Shown here: piece after piece, positions 30,601-45,000 of the stretch
Layout: the number at the start of each line of letters is the position of its first letter
Position numbering within the stretch: position 1 is the stretch's first letter
Source: Lates calcarifer
Lineage: Eukaryota; Chordata; Actinopteri; Centropomidae
Length of the DNA: 64,000 bases
NCBI RefSeq assembly: GCF_001640805.2
Contig: NC_066838.1
Location: 13,043,632-13,107,631 of the forward strand
Direction: 5' to 3'
The notes under the pieces: generated by a model
What the model was told of the DNA's origin: nothing
Databases searched by the model: none
Seen by the model: the letters and a program-made list of their open reading frames with translations, nothing else
Program-made: the position numbers and the translations under genes

Positions 30601-33029
30601 ATAAATACATTTTGAAGCAGAAATAATAAATCATATTGTACTTTTTGTATTCAAATGAATTGATAAATTTTGTTTGTAAATGTCTCCCAAATGTCTCTTA
30701 TTTGATCAATTTTCATTAAATCGATCGCCGTTTGGGATGAAAGTAAATGTCAAGCCCAGCAAAGCTCACAGCTACTAAACTGTATATCAACTGGGAAAGG
30801 GAATTGAATGTGATGACATTTCACTGTCTGCTTTATTGCTTTTATGTAAAAATTAGTTGTCATTGTTTTTGATTATGATTTCTTTTTTCTTTTCCCCCTG
30901 CTCCTGTCTCTGTCTTTCGGGTTTGTAGCGACAGAGGTTGTGACGGTGTTTGTGTTCCAGGAGCCATCCCTGCTCTCCTCCTTGCAGGATAATGGTCTCA
31001 CTGATGTCATGCTGCATGCCCTTCTCATCAAAGACGTGAGTTCCAGCACTGTCATTGTGTGCTGCATTTTTTTTTATTTTTTTTTTGCCTGTGTCCTCCA
31101 TTTTTTTCACTGTCTCTGACAGTACATGACAGGTCAATATTATATTTCATTTTATCTTAATCTCTAGTACAGTCAATAGATTACCCTTGCACTGAGCGCT
31201 CCATTCGCTTTGGATATTGGTTGACTGTCAGTGTGAAAGGATTGTCCTGTGTCTGTAGGTCATGGTTCAGACCTGTGCATGTATTGATTACATTGACAAA
31301 ACTATAAGCTTTAGTTTGAAACCATTATCACCCAGTGGTAACATCCAGACACCTACAGGTGGATCAAACCATGCTTGAACCTCTGCTTGCAGTGCTGTAT
31401 TATTAATGTCATTAGCTCATCTTTGCCATTTTCACCCCCTTCCATTAAAAAAAAAATGTATTACTTGTTCTTAATTTGTTTCTCTTTCCCAGGTTCCTGC
31501 TACCCGTGAGGTGTTGGGTTCTCTCCCCAATGTGTTCAGTGCTCTGTGCCTGAATGCAAGAGGCCTGCACTCCTTCGTTCAGTGCCAGCCGTTTGAGCGC
31601 CTCTTCAAAGTGCTCTTGTCCCCCGACTACCTGCCTGCCATGCGACGACGACGCAGCTCTGACCCTTTAGGTGAGCTGGACTGTATGTGCTGTGTCACTA
31701 GGATTTTCCTGTATGGAATGTGCTTGAGTAGATGACATTTTCTGTGTTTGGCTACAGGCGACACTGCATCCAACTTGGGCAGTGCTGTGGATGAGCTCAT
31801 GAGACACCAACCCACTTTGAAGACTGATGCTACTACTGCCATTATTAAGGTAGTGTACCTTTTTAGTTCAAAGCACTCTTTTGAAATGTCACCACATGAT
31901 TCTGCAAGATAACTAAAGCTAAATTGGTGTTACAGTTACTGGAGGAGATCTGCAACCTAGGTCGAGCCCCTGAATACATCTGCCAGAAACCATCTATCCA
32001 GAAAGCAGATGGCACTGTGGCGGTGCCGCCAGCACGCTCCAGCCATGCTGCTGAAGAAGCCTCGAGTGAGGATGAAGAGGAAGAGGAGGCCCTCCATACG
32101 TTCAGCCAGCAGCAGGGGGAACCAGAGAGCAACAGACAGTCAGTGCCACTTGAACTGTATGACGCTGAGTTCATAACACAGTAGAATAGAGCAACAACTC
32201 TTTACAGACTCTGATATTTTTTCAAGTCAACCAGCAGATTTTCAAATATTTTAGTCATTAGATGTCATTTTGATGATATGTGAATTCTTACAGGGTGGTC
32301 GGCACTGAGGAGAGGATACCCATTCCTTTAATGGATTATATTCTGAATGTGGTGAGTGTTGCTTGTTTGACAGATTCAGTACTGTTTTGTGCATGTTGTG
32401 AAAAGATTCCAAGCCGTAAAGCAGTGTTCTAATTTATGCTTGTTTGCCCATTGATTTGCACATTTTGTACATGTTTTCCAGATGAAGTTTGTGGAGTCCA
32501 TACTAAGCAACAACACCACAGACGACCACTGTCAGGAGTTCGTCAACCAGAAGGGGCTGCTACCTCTGGTTTCCATTCTGGGCTTGCCCAACTTGCCCAT
32601 AGACTTCCCCACCTCTGCTGCCTGCCAAGCTGTGGCTGGTGTCTGCAAGTCCATATTGGTGAGCACAAAAGAAAGATCACTGTTTTTTATATTATTTGGC
32701 ACCCATTAAAAATAAATGTGATGTTAAGCCAAAACTTGATAATAATTGACTGAAGCTTTTTCCTCCTAAATTCTCCCCCTTAGACTCTGTCACATGAGCC
32801 TAAGGTACTCCAGGAAGGCCTGTGCCAACTGGACAGTATCTTGACGTCTCTGGAGCCACTTCACCGACCAATTGAGGTGCCTGGTGGGTCTGTGCTTCTC
32901 AGAGAACTGGCTAACGCGGGTCATGTCACCGATGCCACATTATCAGCCCGTGCCACACCACTTCTTCATGCACTTACCGCAGCGCACGCCTACATCCTCA
33001 TGTTTGTCCATACCTGCAGAGTAGGACAG
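24683..33029 (+). other. huwe1: HUWE1 N-terminal alpha-solenoid (DUF908 and DUF913), coding exons 1-23
   Basis: Residues 1-948 form the Armadillo-like half-ring that scaffolds substrates. Exons: 24683-24727, 25264-25362, 26831-27037, 27160-27312, 27408-27470, 27638-27715, 27831-27881, 27968-28136, 28222-28322, 28561-28711, 28816-28943, 29036-29176, 29309-29414, 29557-29664, 29967-30068, 30222-30302, 30929-31035, 31493-31670, 31758-31849, 31936-32138, 32294-32351, 32482-32658 and 32784-33029. Sequence such as [16 protein letters not shown] and [15 protein letters not shown] is nearly identical to mammals. Exon 29557-29664 (36 codons) is absent from the human form I remember and keeps phase if skipped. 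Confidence 0.9.
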
Positions 33030-36000
33030 GTAAATATGGATGTATTTTCTCATACCCCTTCATACTATTGTGATAGCATTAAGTCACTTGATTACACAAA
33101 GTTGATCTCTGTTGATCTAATTATGTAAACAATTGGCTGCCCTCAGTTGTGATGTATGGACAGTTGTTGCAAATGAGTGATCAAGTAACCACTTGCAACT
33201 GCTGAGAATTGTGTTAATGTGTTTCAAGCTGTGGGAGGACTCTTCAAATTTTAGAATGCTTCAGCAGCTCTGGATGTTTCTGTTCTTTTTCCCAAACAGA
33301 GTGAGATCAGAGCCATCTCTGTTAACCAATGGGGCTCCCAGCTCGGCTTGAGTGTTCTCAACAAGCTCAGTCAGCTCTACTGCTCCCTGGTATGGGAGAG
33401 CACTGTGCTGCTGTCCCTTTGTACACCCAACAGGTGAACATCTTCTCCTTTACCCCCTTAATTTTAACTGTGTGGTCAGCTGTAACCCTCTTAACTCCTC
33501 TTGCCTGTCCCCAACAGTCTGCCACCAGGATGTGAATTTGGCCAGGCTGACATGCAGAAACTGGTGCCCAAAGAGGAGAAGCCATCTGGCAGCACTGCAG
33601 CAGCCACAGCCTCTGGCTCCAGAAGAACTGGTAACAACACTATTTAACTTTGTTCTCTGAAAACAGCAGTGTCCTACCATGTCCCTGGAACACCCTCCAA
33701 CAACTTCAGTCTCTTCTACCTTTATCTAGCAGATTCTGAGGCAGTGACTGTGGATTCATCTGCTGGTGGACTGTTGGAAGGTATGGGTCTAGATGGGGAC
33801 ACCTTGGCTCCCATGGAGACAGATGAACCCACTGCAACAGACCCTAAAGCCAAGTCCAAACTTACACCAGCTATGGCCACCCGCATCAAACAGATCAAAC
33901 CACTGCTCTCTGGTGAGATAATTTCCATGACACACAATCATTTTTTTTTTATGTCTGAGTTTATTGTCTGACTTACCTTCTTGTGTCTTTTCCAGCTTCT
34001 TCCCGCCTGGGTAGGGCTCTGGCTGAGCTCTTTGGCTTGCTGGTGAAGCTGTGTGTGGGCTCTCCAGTGCGCCAGCGCCGCTCCCACCATGCCACAAGCA
34101 CAGGCACTACCCCCACACCTGCTGCCCGGGCCACTGCCTCTGCTCTTACCAAGCTTCTCACCAAGGGTCTAAGTTGGCAGCCCCCACCCTACACACCCAC
34201 CCCTCGATTTAGGTGAGAGCAGGCTACCCCTAGCACATTTTGCCATTGTTAGAATGTGCATTGTCCACAGAGGTGACATGACGTATGTTGTTTTTTTCTT
34301 TTTGTCTGGCAGGCTGACTTTCTTCATCTGCTCAGTGGGCTTCACATCTCCCATGCTGTTTGATGAGAGAAAGTATCCCTACCACCTCATGCTGCAAAAG
34401 TTCTTTTGCTCTGGGGGGCATGATGCCTTATTTGAGTAAGTCCCGCCATATGAGCTGACATATCAAGATCAAAAACTGTATGTTGCTTGCAGATACTCTG
34501 TTTGGCAGGTGTTTTATTAGTTGTGCTACTTTTTTACAGGACATTTAACTGGGCCCTGTCAATGGGTGGGAAGGTGCCTGTTTCTGAGGGTCTGGAGCAT
34601 GCTGATCTACCAGATGGGACAGGGGAGTTCCTGGATGCCTGGTTAATGCTGGTGGAGAAGATGGTGAACCCAAGCACTGTGCTGGACTCACCCCACTCCC
34701 TACCGGCTAAAATGCCTGGGGTCACACCCACCATGCCCCAGTTCAGTGCCCTTCGGTTCCTCATAGTCACCCAGAAGGTCAGTATCCACTTGTCCTATTA
34801 GTTAACTTGCGAGTTTTATGTTTTCAGTGAGAAATGGGGAAATGGGAGTTGGACACCTTAAAATTCCTCCTCTTTTAAAAAGTAGTTGTTTTCTGTTGTA
34901 TTTCTGCATTTTAATACCATGAAGAAAACAAACTCCTGTGAACATGGTAAACATGACCCTGCTAAAATGCACATACACCCTCCAGGTGTATGAGCATTTT
35001 TCTTTCTAGGGCTTAGAGTTGGAGGATTTTTAATGAATGTCTGTTGTTCTTGTTATTATTTTGACACTGTGTCTCTTTCCTCAAGGCTGCATTCAGCTGC
35101 ATCCGCAGCCTTTGGAATAGGAAGCCGCTGAAGGTGTACGGAGGCAGGATGGCTGAGTCCATGCTGGCCATCCTCTGCCACATTCTAAGAGGAGAGCCTG
35201 TTATCCAGGAGCGCCTGGCCAAGGAGAGAGAGGGGACGGTGCGCCCCGATGATGAGGGAGCTTCCACTGGTTCTTTGGGACCCACTGGGGCCCCTGGGGC
35301 ATCTACAACAGGTGGAGAGGCACCAGCAGCGGCTGGAACAACTTCTGGAGGGCCAGCAGGAGGATCAGCTGATGATTCAACCAATTCTACTCCTCGTCGT
35401 GAGCCACAGGTTAACCAGGCTCAACTCACACAGGTATCTAGAAAACCTGTCAGACACACACAGGCATTTTTCTTCATTGATTTTTGATGTTGGTTTATTT
35501 TCATCACCATTAGAGTAAGTAAATCATAATTACCAGGCTTTCATCTTTGGGATACTAGTCCAGGAACAACCAAGGACAAATTGTGTGCCTTTGTTTGATA
35601 TTTTTTGATTTTGTGGTATTGTTTGCAGTTTGACAGTGTCCCTGCTTACCTGCTGTCATTTGTACTTGCTGCCTTTTCAGCGTGCTCTGCCACCACTGCA
35701 GGCAGTTTTAACAGCACAGGTTTACTGGATAATTACATATCTAGGTGGCCAAGCAGGCAAGAAACTAAAGCAGGTGCTGTGTTTACCAGTTTTCCTCCCC
35801 CATATCCTGCATGCACTGAATCCTGGGCCAACGTTTGTTTTATAACAGGGGAGATGCAGAGGGAGAGGGAGGCACGCACAGTTTCGCTAGCAGCAGCTCC
35901 AGCAGTATCAGAGCCATCAGGGAGAGGGAGAGAAATGGAGAGGAGAAGTGATGAGAGGGAAAGAGTGAAGAATAGTGAGGTTGAAGGGGGATAATAAATT

Positions 36001-39000
36001 GTATAAGGAAAGGGACAGAGGAATTTGAACCAGATTATTAGATTATTAAGACTTTTTGAGACAAAATATCAGGATTCAGTTACGACGGAAAAGGTTTTGA
36101 TTGGCTGTCTTTAGAGAGCTGGTGAGTAGAGGCTTCTCAGTTACGATTCAAAACAGAGGGGAAAACCAGGAATAAGTGGAAGAATGTATCCTTGTCCTTC
36201 GTAATGACAACAGGGGTCATAAACTTGCCTCATCCTTAATGTCATTTTTCAGGACTTTTTTAATTGCCCTTCATTTATGACACCGTCTCTGTTTACTTCC
36301 TTACTACAACTTCCTCCTTTTGTGTGGTGTTTCAGCTGATGGATATGGGTTTCTCAAGAGAACATGCTATGGAGGCCCTACTGAACACCAGCACCATGGA
36401 GCAGGCCACAGAATACCTACTTACACACCCTCCTCCACTTCTTGGTGGAGCAGTAAGAGTAAGGCTTCATAAATAGAAATGCGCATACTCCCATTTTTAA
36501 AATAAATTTCAGAAGCAAACTCAGGCAGCTGACATTGTTGCTTTTTTCCATCTAGGACCTGACTATGTCTGAAGAGGACCAGATGATGAGGGCCATTGCT
36601 ATGTCACTTGGGCAGGAGGTCAGCATGGAGCAACGCTCTGATTCTCCTGAGGTGCATTGTCCTCACTGCTCAAATTACATGGAAAAACAGTTCTGCCCTA
36701 AACCATCTGTTGCTAAATGAAACCTTGTGATTGAAAAATGGAACATTTAACTGAACAGCTGATTATTTTTGTGTCTTGCTTCAGGAAGCAGCACGTCGGC
36801 GTGAGGAGGAGGACAGGAGAGCCAGGGAACGGGCAGAGGAAGAAGAGGCACGCTGTTTGGAACGCTTCATGGAGGCTGAGCCACTGGACCCCCAGGAGCT
36901 GCATGCCTTCACTGATTCCATGCTGCCTGGCTGCTTCCATCTTCTGGATGAGCTGCCTGACACAGTCTACAGACTCTGCGATCTGCTGATGACTGCCATT
37001 AAGAGAAGTGGTGCAGAGTACAGAGATCTCATCCTTGGCCAGGTTGTCCACCAGGTGAGTTGATAAATGCATGTTTAAATTGCAGTCTGCTCTCTAGAGC
37101 CTACTATATATGTTCGGAGTTAAGATCCAGATTTTAGGAAGCTGTTGAAGATGTTGCAGTTCATTCCTGTTTTTATTTTGGCAATTTCCTGTTTGACTAA
37201 TAACTGCAATTAAGACTGGCCTTAAAACCTTGGCAGAAAACATTTACTCTCATGTTTTTTGAAAGCGTAAATATGAAAGTGACAAGTTGTCAGGTGTAGA
37301 TTTGTATTCAACTGAATCCAATTTGTCCTTTTAATTACTTTTTAGTATTTTAGAGTAAATGCTTTAAGCAAGTACCTGACATCTTGAGTTCAAATGCAGC
37401 TCTCTAAGCCATCATGTGCCTTTGTGTTTTATCATTCATTACAAGTGAATCATCTTTAAACAGTGAGTCTTGACAAAAGAAGCACAACATGTTTGTACCA
37501 GCCTGATTGTGTTCATGTTGTGTGTAGGTGTGGGAGGCAGCAGACGTGCTGATCAAGGCGGCTGAGCCCCTGACAACCAGTGACACAAAGACGGTGTCAG
37601 AGTGGACCAGACAGATGGCCACACTGCCCCAGGCCTCCAAGCTGGCAACACGAATTCTGCTGCTCACGTTGCTCTTTGAGGTAACAAAAACACACCCATC
37701 AAAAATTCTAGGCTTAAAACATTCACTCAGAAATTGAAATCATTTTCTGTCATTGCTCATCTACAAATTTTAAACAATCTTTTTTTGGTTGTTGTTTTGA
37801 AAGGAACTGAAGCTGTTGGGTGCCAGAGTGGTGGAGAACAGTGGGATTCTTGATTTGCTGATCAAGCTGCTTGAGGTTGTGCAGCCCTGTCTGCAGGCTG
37901 CTAAAGAACAGAAAGACATCCAGACACCAAAGTGAGTTTTGTACAGCCCTCTCTTCACTACCAGATGTTACAGCAGCTTTTAATCATGAGAGGCATAATA
38001 TGTTTGTCTTGACTTTATATTAATCATACAAAATGATTAATGATTAATACCCTTTTCTTCAGATGGATCACACCAGTGCTTTTGATCATTGACTTCTATG
38101 AGAAGATGGCAGTCTCTTCAAAGCGTAGAGAACAAATGAACAAGGTACAAGTCAGCCATATAAAACAAAGCTTACAAAGATTACACAGGTGTTACACTGA
38201 AATAGACTTAGTTAGAAATACAGGTATAGACAACCATGTTGTTAGATACAGTAGTAACAACTAGTCACTTTTCTCTCTGTCTACCTTTTAGTATCTGCAA
38301 CCCAATGGGAATAACTGGCGATGGTTTGATGACCGCTCTGGCCGTTGGTGCAGTTACAGTGCATCAAACAACAGTACCATTGACTCAGCATGGAGGGCTG
38401 GGGAGAGCAGTGTCCGTTTCACAGCTGGACGCCGGAGATACACTGTACAGTTTAACACCATGGTGCAGGTATACATAAACATTTAAACATCTCTCTCAAC
38501 TGCTAGAAAATACTTAAAGAATATTGTGAAAGAAATCTATGAACCTCGTTTCATGGTTGATTGTGTTTTTGAGTTTGCAGGGTTCCATTGATTAAATCCA
38601 CTCTCTTTGTCAGGTAAATGAGGAGACTGGTAACAGGAGGCCAGTGATGTTAACTGTCCAGAGAGTGCCACGCATGCCCAAGCCTGCCAAGACTGGCAGC
38701 ATTACTGACTCGGAAAGAGAAGAGGCAGACAGGAGCAAAGCAGAGGAAACCCAGACTGACCTAGACTCTGGGGCAGCAGTGGAGATGAGTGCTCCTAAGG
38801 ATGATTCCAACCAGCTGAAGGAGACCACCTCTGGCTCCTCTTCAACACTGGAGTCTGATTACTCCCAGGGCTCTGATATTGTTGTACAGGGCTTGACTGA
38901 AGACATGACCACCGTTCTTATTCGGGCCTGTGTCAGTATGATCAGTGTTCCTGTGGACCCAGACACCCTCCATGCCACACTGCGTCTCTGTTTGCGCCTG

Positions 39001-42000
39001 ACACGCAATCACCACTATGCTATGATGTTTGCTGAGCTCAAGAGCACACGGATGATTCTGGGGCTGACGCAGAGCTCCGGCTTCAACGGCTTCACTCCAC
39101 TTGTGACACTGCTGTTCAGACACATCATAGAAGACCCAGCCACACTGCGGCACACCATGGAAAAGGTTGGTTTATTCTCATTCTGCTTAAATGGAGCTCA
39201 CAGAATATGAAGATATTGTCAGGTAGTTGTTACACCGCTAGTTTGTTTTACTGAATATAGCATTTTCTGGATGATGCTTCTAAGTTGTGTTGATAACAAA
39301 TGAATTCCTCGAATATGTTACTATAGGTGGTGAGGTCAGCTGTGACCAGTGGAGCAGGCAGTACCACCTCAGGAGTGGTGTCAGGCAGCCTCGGTTCCAG
39401 AGAAATCAATTATATTCTTCGTGTCCTGGGCCCCGCCGCCTGCCGCAACCCTGAATGCTTCGCTGAAACCGCCAGCAATTGTGTCCGCATTGCTCTGCCT
39501 GCACCACGTGGAGCTGGCACTGGTGAGTGTGCAAACTCTGAGCATGATTTAGCTTTAGTAGGTGTAGTAACTTGATTAGATTTGAAATTCCTAGTACTGT
39601 GAATTGGTTTGACAAGTTTATTTAGCTATTCGGTTGTGTCTCAATTTAAAAAAAAAAACAAACAAAAGAACAAAAAAAAACCCCTATAAGTTCATACACT
39701 ATATACACAGTTCATACACTCTTTTTTTCTACAGCCTCTGACGATGAGTTTGAGAATCTTCGTATTAAGGGGCCCAATGCAGTGCAGCTGGTGAAGACCA
39801 CTCCTCTGAAACTCTCCCCCTTACCTCCTATCCCTGACACTATCAAGGAGGTTATCTATGACATGCTCAATGCTTTGGCTGCCTACCATGCTCCTGAAGA
39901 ACGTAAGACATTCTAAAGAGATCCTGATAACTATCTGTTTGAAGGATATATAGGTCATTTTCATGGAATTAGTCATTTGAGCATTGCAGCTAAGTGTGTG
40001 CTTTTGTGTGCGGCACAGCTGAACGCCCAGAGGAACGTGCAGCAGCAGTGCCTGGTGGTCAAGACCTGTGCCAGATATTACAGGATGTTGGTGATGACGT
40101 TTACCAGCAATACCGACTCACACGACAGGGCAGCGACTTTGACTCCCAGTCTGCATTCCATATCAATGTGAGTCTCGGTGACTTGTAGTCTGGTTTATCT
40201 TGTGTAGTGAAATGTGTCATCTCCTCTTTTAATAATAGAGCTGTGTCTCTTTTTCTCAGACTCAAGTGTTTGCTGCTGATGGAGGTGTGGCTGAGTCTTC
40301 TCAGTCTGGCACACCACAAGGAGAAGGTGAGACTAAAAGTTTTTTTTTTAATAAATCAGAGAAATGTGAAGTAACTGCACATGTCAGATTCTATGTTATC
40401 TCTCCTCTGTTAAGGTAGTTATTTTGTTGTTTCCATTGTCATTTAGGGCAAAGCAGTGTTTGCAATGGTAGAAGTCTATGTCAACAGCGTAGCAGACAAA
40501 GTCAGTTAATAGTTTTTATCGTAATTCATCTGTTCAAGCTTACCAGTAAATTAATTAAACAAAGAGATGAAAATGCCCACGTCAGAGTATACTATAGAGC
40601 ATTTCTCTGATTTGTTTGTTCTTTGGAATGCTAAGCTTTTTGTGCTTTCTGTCCAAAATAAACCACAAAACAGCTAAAATGTGCTTGAGTTCTTATTTTA
40701 TTTATATAAGACAGTCACTCATTCAAGTGTGTGAGCTGCCCATAATCTGTGTATCCAATCACTGTTTTGCCTCAGCCTCCACACCAGAAGAGATGAGAGA
40801 GGAGAAGAAAGAACAGGAGGGAGAGAAGGGCACCAGCTCAGATGAGGGTAAAGCAGCTAAAGTCAAGGCAAGCAAGCCTCTAATGCCCACATCCACCATC
40901 CTGAGATTGCTGGCTGAACTGGTGCGCTCCTACGTGGGCATCGCCACTTTAATCGCCTCCTACTGCTACACTGCTGGACAGTCCGAGCTCATTAAGGAGG
41001 TGGGTAGTTAGATGAAATCTTGTCAGCCTTTCAAACCTCTGTACTGTCATGCCTTGAATATCATTTTTTCTCTTAACCCATTTTGACCTCCTATTGTAAC
41101 AGGATTGCAGTGTTCTGGCCTTTGTGCTCGACCACTTACTGCCACACACCCAGAATTCAGAGGACAAGGACACTCCAGCCTTGGCACGTCTCTTCCTAGC
41201 CAGCCTGGCAGCTGCCGGCACAGGCACCGATGCCCAAGTGGCCCTAGTCAATGAGGTGAAGGCTGCCCTTAGTCGAGCACTAGCAATGGCAGAAGGCGCA
41301 GAAAAACATGCCAGGTAGACAGTATGAAAATATGTAAACAACTTGATATTGATCGATTAATTCATTGATAATTTATATGCATCCACACTCCCATTCTCAT
41401 TCTTTGACCTGATGCATCTATTTCACAGGCTTCAGGCAGTGATGTGCATCATCAGCACCATCATGGAGTCATGTCCCTCCACATCCAGTTTCTACAGCAC
41501 AGCAGCAGCCAAGACACAACACAATGGCATGAACAATATCATAAGGCTCTTTCTTAAGAAAGGACTGGTTAATGACTTGGCCCGTGTGCCTCACAGTTTG
41601 GATTTGTCCAGGTATATTATTACACAGTATTATTCTTTTTGCAAATTAGATCTTCTCTGTGTTTGTTCATGCATCACCAGTATAACATGACTCCATATTT
41701 TTTTTCTTTACACCACTTGGTTTAGTCCCAACATGGCCAACACAGTGAATGCTGCCCTGAAGCCTCTGGAGACTCTGTCTCGCATTGTTAACCAGCCCAG
41801 CAGTCTGTTTGGGGGTAAAGGAGGTTCCAGCAAGAACAAGACGGAACATGATACTGTGGGCACTGCCAGGGACAGCAACAGCAACACTCAGGACCAAGGT
41901 ATTGACATGAGTCAGCTCAGATTTCAAAACACAATCGAGAGATTCCAAATATGTCTGTTGCTGATGTTTGGCATCTGTTCCAGGAGAGTCTGGTGAGGCA

Positions 42001-45000
42001 GAGCCAGTGGAGGGCAACCACAGGGTGCAGGGAACAGACAGCGACCTGATGGATGGAGAGACAGAGGGAGACACTGTGGTCATTGCTGGTCAGCCAGAGG
42101 TCCTCAGCACACAGGCTATGCAGGTGATTGACACACAATACTGGAGTAGCATTTCACAACATTACTTCATCTGCAACCTCTATAATGACTTGCCATAACA
42201 CAAAAGAGGGTATGACCAAAAGTAGATAATATAGCTCCAAAGTGTTAGACCTATTTCTCCACTCTGTTCTATGGCTTACATTGCATTTGTATGTCATTTC
42301 CTGTGCATGCAGGTGGAGAATGAGTTGGTGGATCTGATTGATGAGCTGCTGGAGAGAGATGCTGGCACCGTCAACAGCACAATTATAGGTGAGACACTGA
42401 TTTAATTTCCTGAGTGAGATAGGTACTGGATACCAAAAAAATCACTAAAATAACAATTAAATTAGTGCCTGCATGTTGGAATTACAGCTCCCTTTAATTT
42501 TAGGATTTTTATCTGATCACAGAGTGTGAGTATTCCTTTTAACAAGTGAAGAAACTAACAAGTATATCACTGGTTGTCTGTTCTGTCAATCAGTGGGACG
42601 CAGTGGTGAAGATGAATCGCAAGAGGATGTGTTGATGGATGAGGCTCCATCCAACATAAGCCAGGCATCCACTCTTCAGGCCAACCGGGAAGGTAAGACA
42701 GTGACACATCAGAACATTATGTGCCCATTATGATAAACAACCAAGTTGTTAAACAAGTTGTAAAGCTGTACAGATTAGGCTCATTGAGACTATATAATTA
42801 AAACTTGACTGGCCTGACTGACAGCTTCTCAGTTTATAAGATATTCTTGTAAGGGACCGTGTATTTCTCTCTGCCATCAGACTCCATGAACATCCTGGAA
42901 CCAGAGGACGAGGAACACACTCAGGAGGAAGATTCTAGTGGCAGCAATGATGATGAAGACAGCCAGGATGAAGAGGAGGAGGAAGAAGAGGAGGAGGAGG
43001 AGGATCAGGTATGTAGTAATGAGATGAAGTCATTTAAAAAAGTCTTAATCCTTATCCTTAAGACTCACTGCTGCTACTTTTCTTAAAGGATGATGAAGAA
43101 GGAGATGAGGATGATGATGATGAAGGTTCAGAGATGGAATTGGATGAGGACTTCCCTGATATCAATGCTGCACCACACATCCGCTTCGAAAGGTTTGACA
43201 GGGATGATGACCTCATCATAGAGTTTGACAACATGTTCTCCAACAATGGTAAGCAGGATGATTTACTAACACTAATTAAGGTCAAATTTACCATTTCTAG
43301 GGATTTTCATTATTTTTCATTGTCATTTTTTTTAGAAATTGGTTCCTCTTAATTTTCTACAATGTTCAATCTCCAAACTCCTTTTCATACTGATCCTTGA
43401 TCCTTGATCCTTGCAAAAATGCATGTTCAGCCTGGTTTTCCAAAGACTGCTTCTAGTGACTCAATAATTGACCATGGCTGACATTTTGACTTGTCATAAC
43501 AGGGATAGCACAGGGGAAAGAAATTATGTTAATGATTACTCATTTCCAGTAAGTTAGCCATGCACTGTAAATGGAATGCAGTGTTTGTTAATATTAACAG
43601 TTACACCAGTACTTTCCCTGCTATGATGTGCCAAAATCTCTGTTGTAAAAAAAAAAAAAAAACTTTATCAGATAGTAGCCCTCCTCCTAAGTGGCTCTAC
43701 TTGCATCACTCATTAAAGCTTGGGACATTTCAAATTGGTGCATTTACAAACACACACATACAAAAAGAGATGATGCGGAAAGTAATTTTCAGTAATTTAT
43801 TTTTCATAAACATTACTTGGGGTTGTGCCAGGTGTCCCCCTAATGTCTGCCTACTGTTTTCTGTTATTTTTCCATCAGCTGACATCCCTCCCTCCCCAGG
43901 CAACATCCCCAGCTCCCACCCACTGATGGTGCGCCATGCTGACCACGGTTCCCTCACCCTAGGTGTGGCAGGCACCAGCAGCCGCCTAGCACAGGGTATG
44001 GGTCGCAGCCAGCGGACACTGCGCCAGCTCACTGCCAACAGTGGACACACCATCCATGTCCACTACCCTGGAAATCGGCAGCCCAACCCGCCACTTATTT
44101 TGCAAAGGTGAGAGCATATTTTGTTGCTGGTTGTGTTGAACAACACATCTGTTTACTGATTTATTTATTCTTTATTTGAGTGATGTTGATAATAAAAATG
44201 TCTGTTCCTCTTCTGCTTCCTTCCTCAGATTGTTGGGCCCCAGTGCTGCAGCAGATATTTTACAGCTGTCCAGCTCTCTGCCTTTGCAGTCCCGTGGTCG
44301 TGCACGCCTTTTGGTTGGAAATGAGGATGTGCATATCATCGCTCGTTCTGATGACGAGTTGTTGGATGACTTTTTCCATGAACAGAGCAGTACAGGGGGA
44401 CAAGCAGGTGAGAATTACTTTAGGTTGTTGTTAATATAATGGCCTTTTGGTTTACTGCTAGCCCGAATTCTTAACATGTTTGGTCTTTCTGTCTCTCTAG
44501 GCACCCTCTCTAGTATTCCCACTGCCTTAACTAGATGGACAGATGAGTGCAAAGTGCTAGATGCTGAGAGCATGCATGACTGTGTAGCAGGTAAGTTGAT
44601 AGAAGACTGCAAACTCAATGAAGATTAATTTGATGGTTTTATCACATTTTACATGATCCAGTACCTCAATATTAAGTTAAAGTCACAACCAAAGATGAGT
44701 TCTGACATCTGTGTTTGCTTTCAGTGGTGAAGGTGCCTATCCTGCAGCATCTGGAGAGTCTGCGAGATGAAGAACTGGAGGAGCGTAGGGAGAAGAGGAG
44801 GAGGCAGCTGGCAGAGGAAGAGGAGTCTAAGCAGAATGAGAGGAGGGCCTCTGGGGCAGAACAGGCCAGAGAACAGAGCCTGCAGGTTGCCAAATAATAC
44901 ATTTGTTGGCTGTGTAGGAGTGAGAGCTCTTAAGCATAGCATAACTTTAATCAGTTACTTTCACTTTTTGCTAATGTCATCTGTTTTTGTCCCTAGGGTT

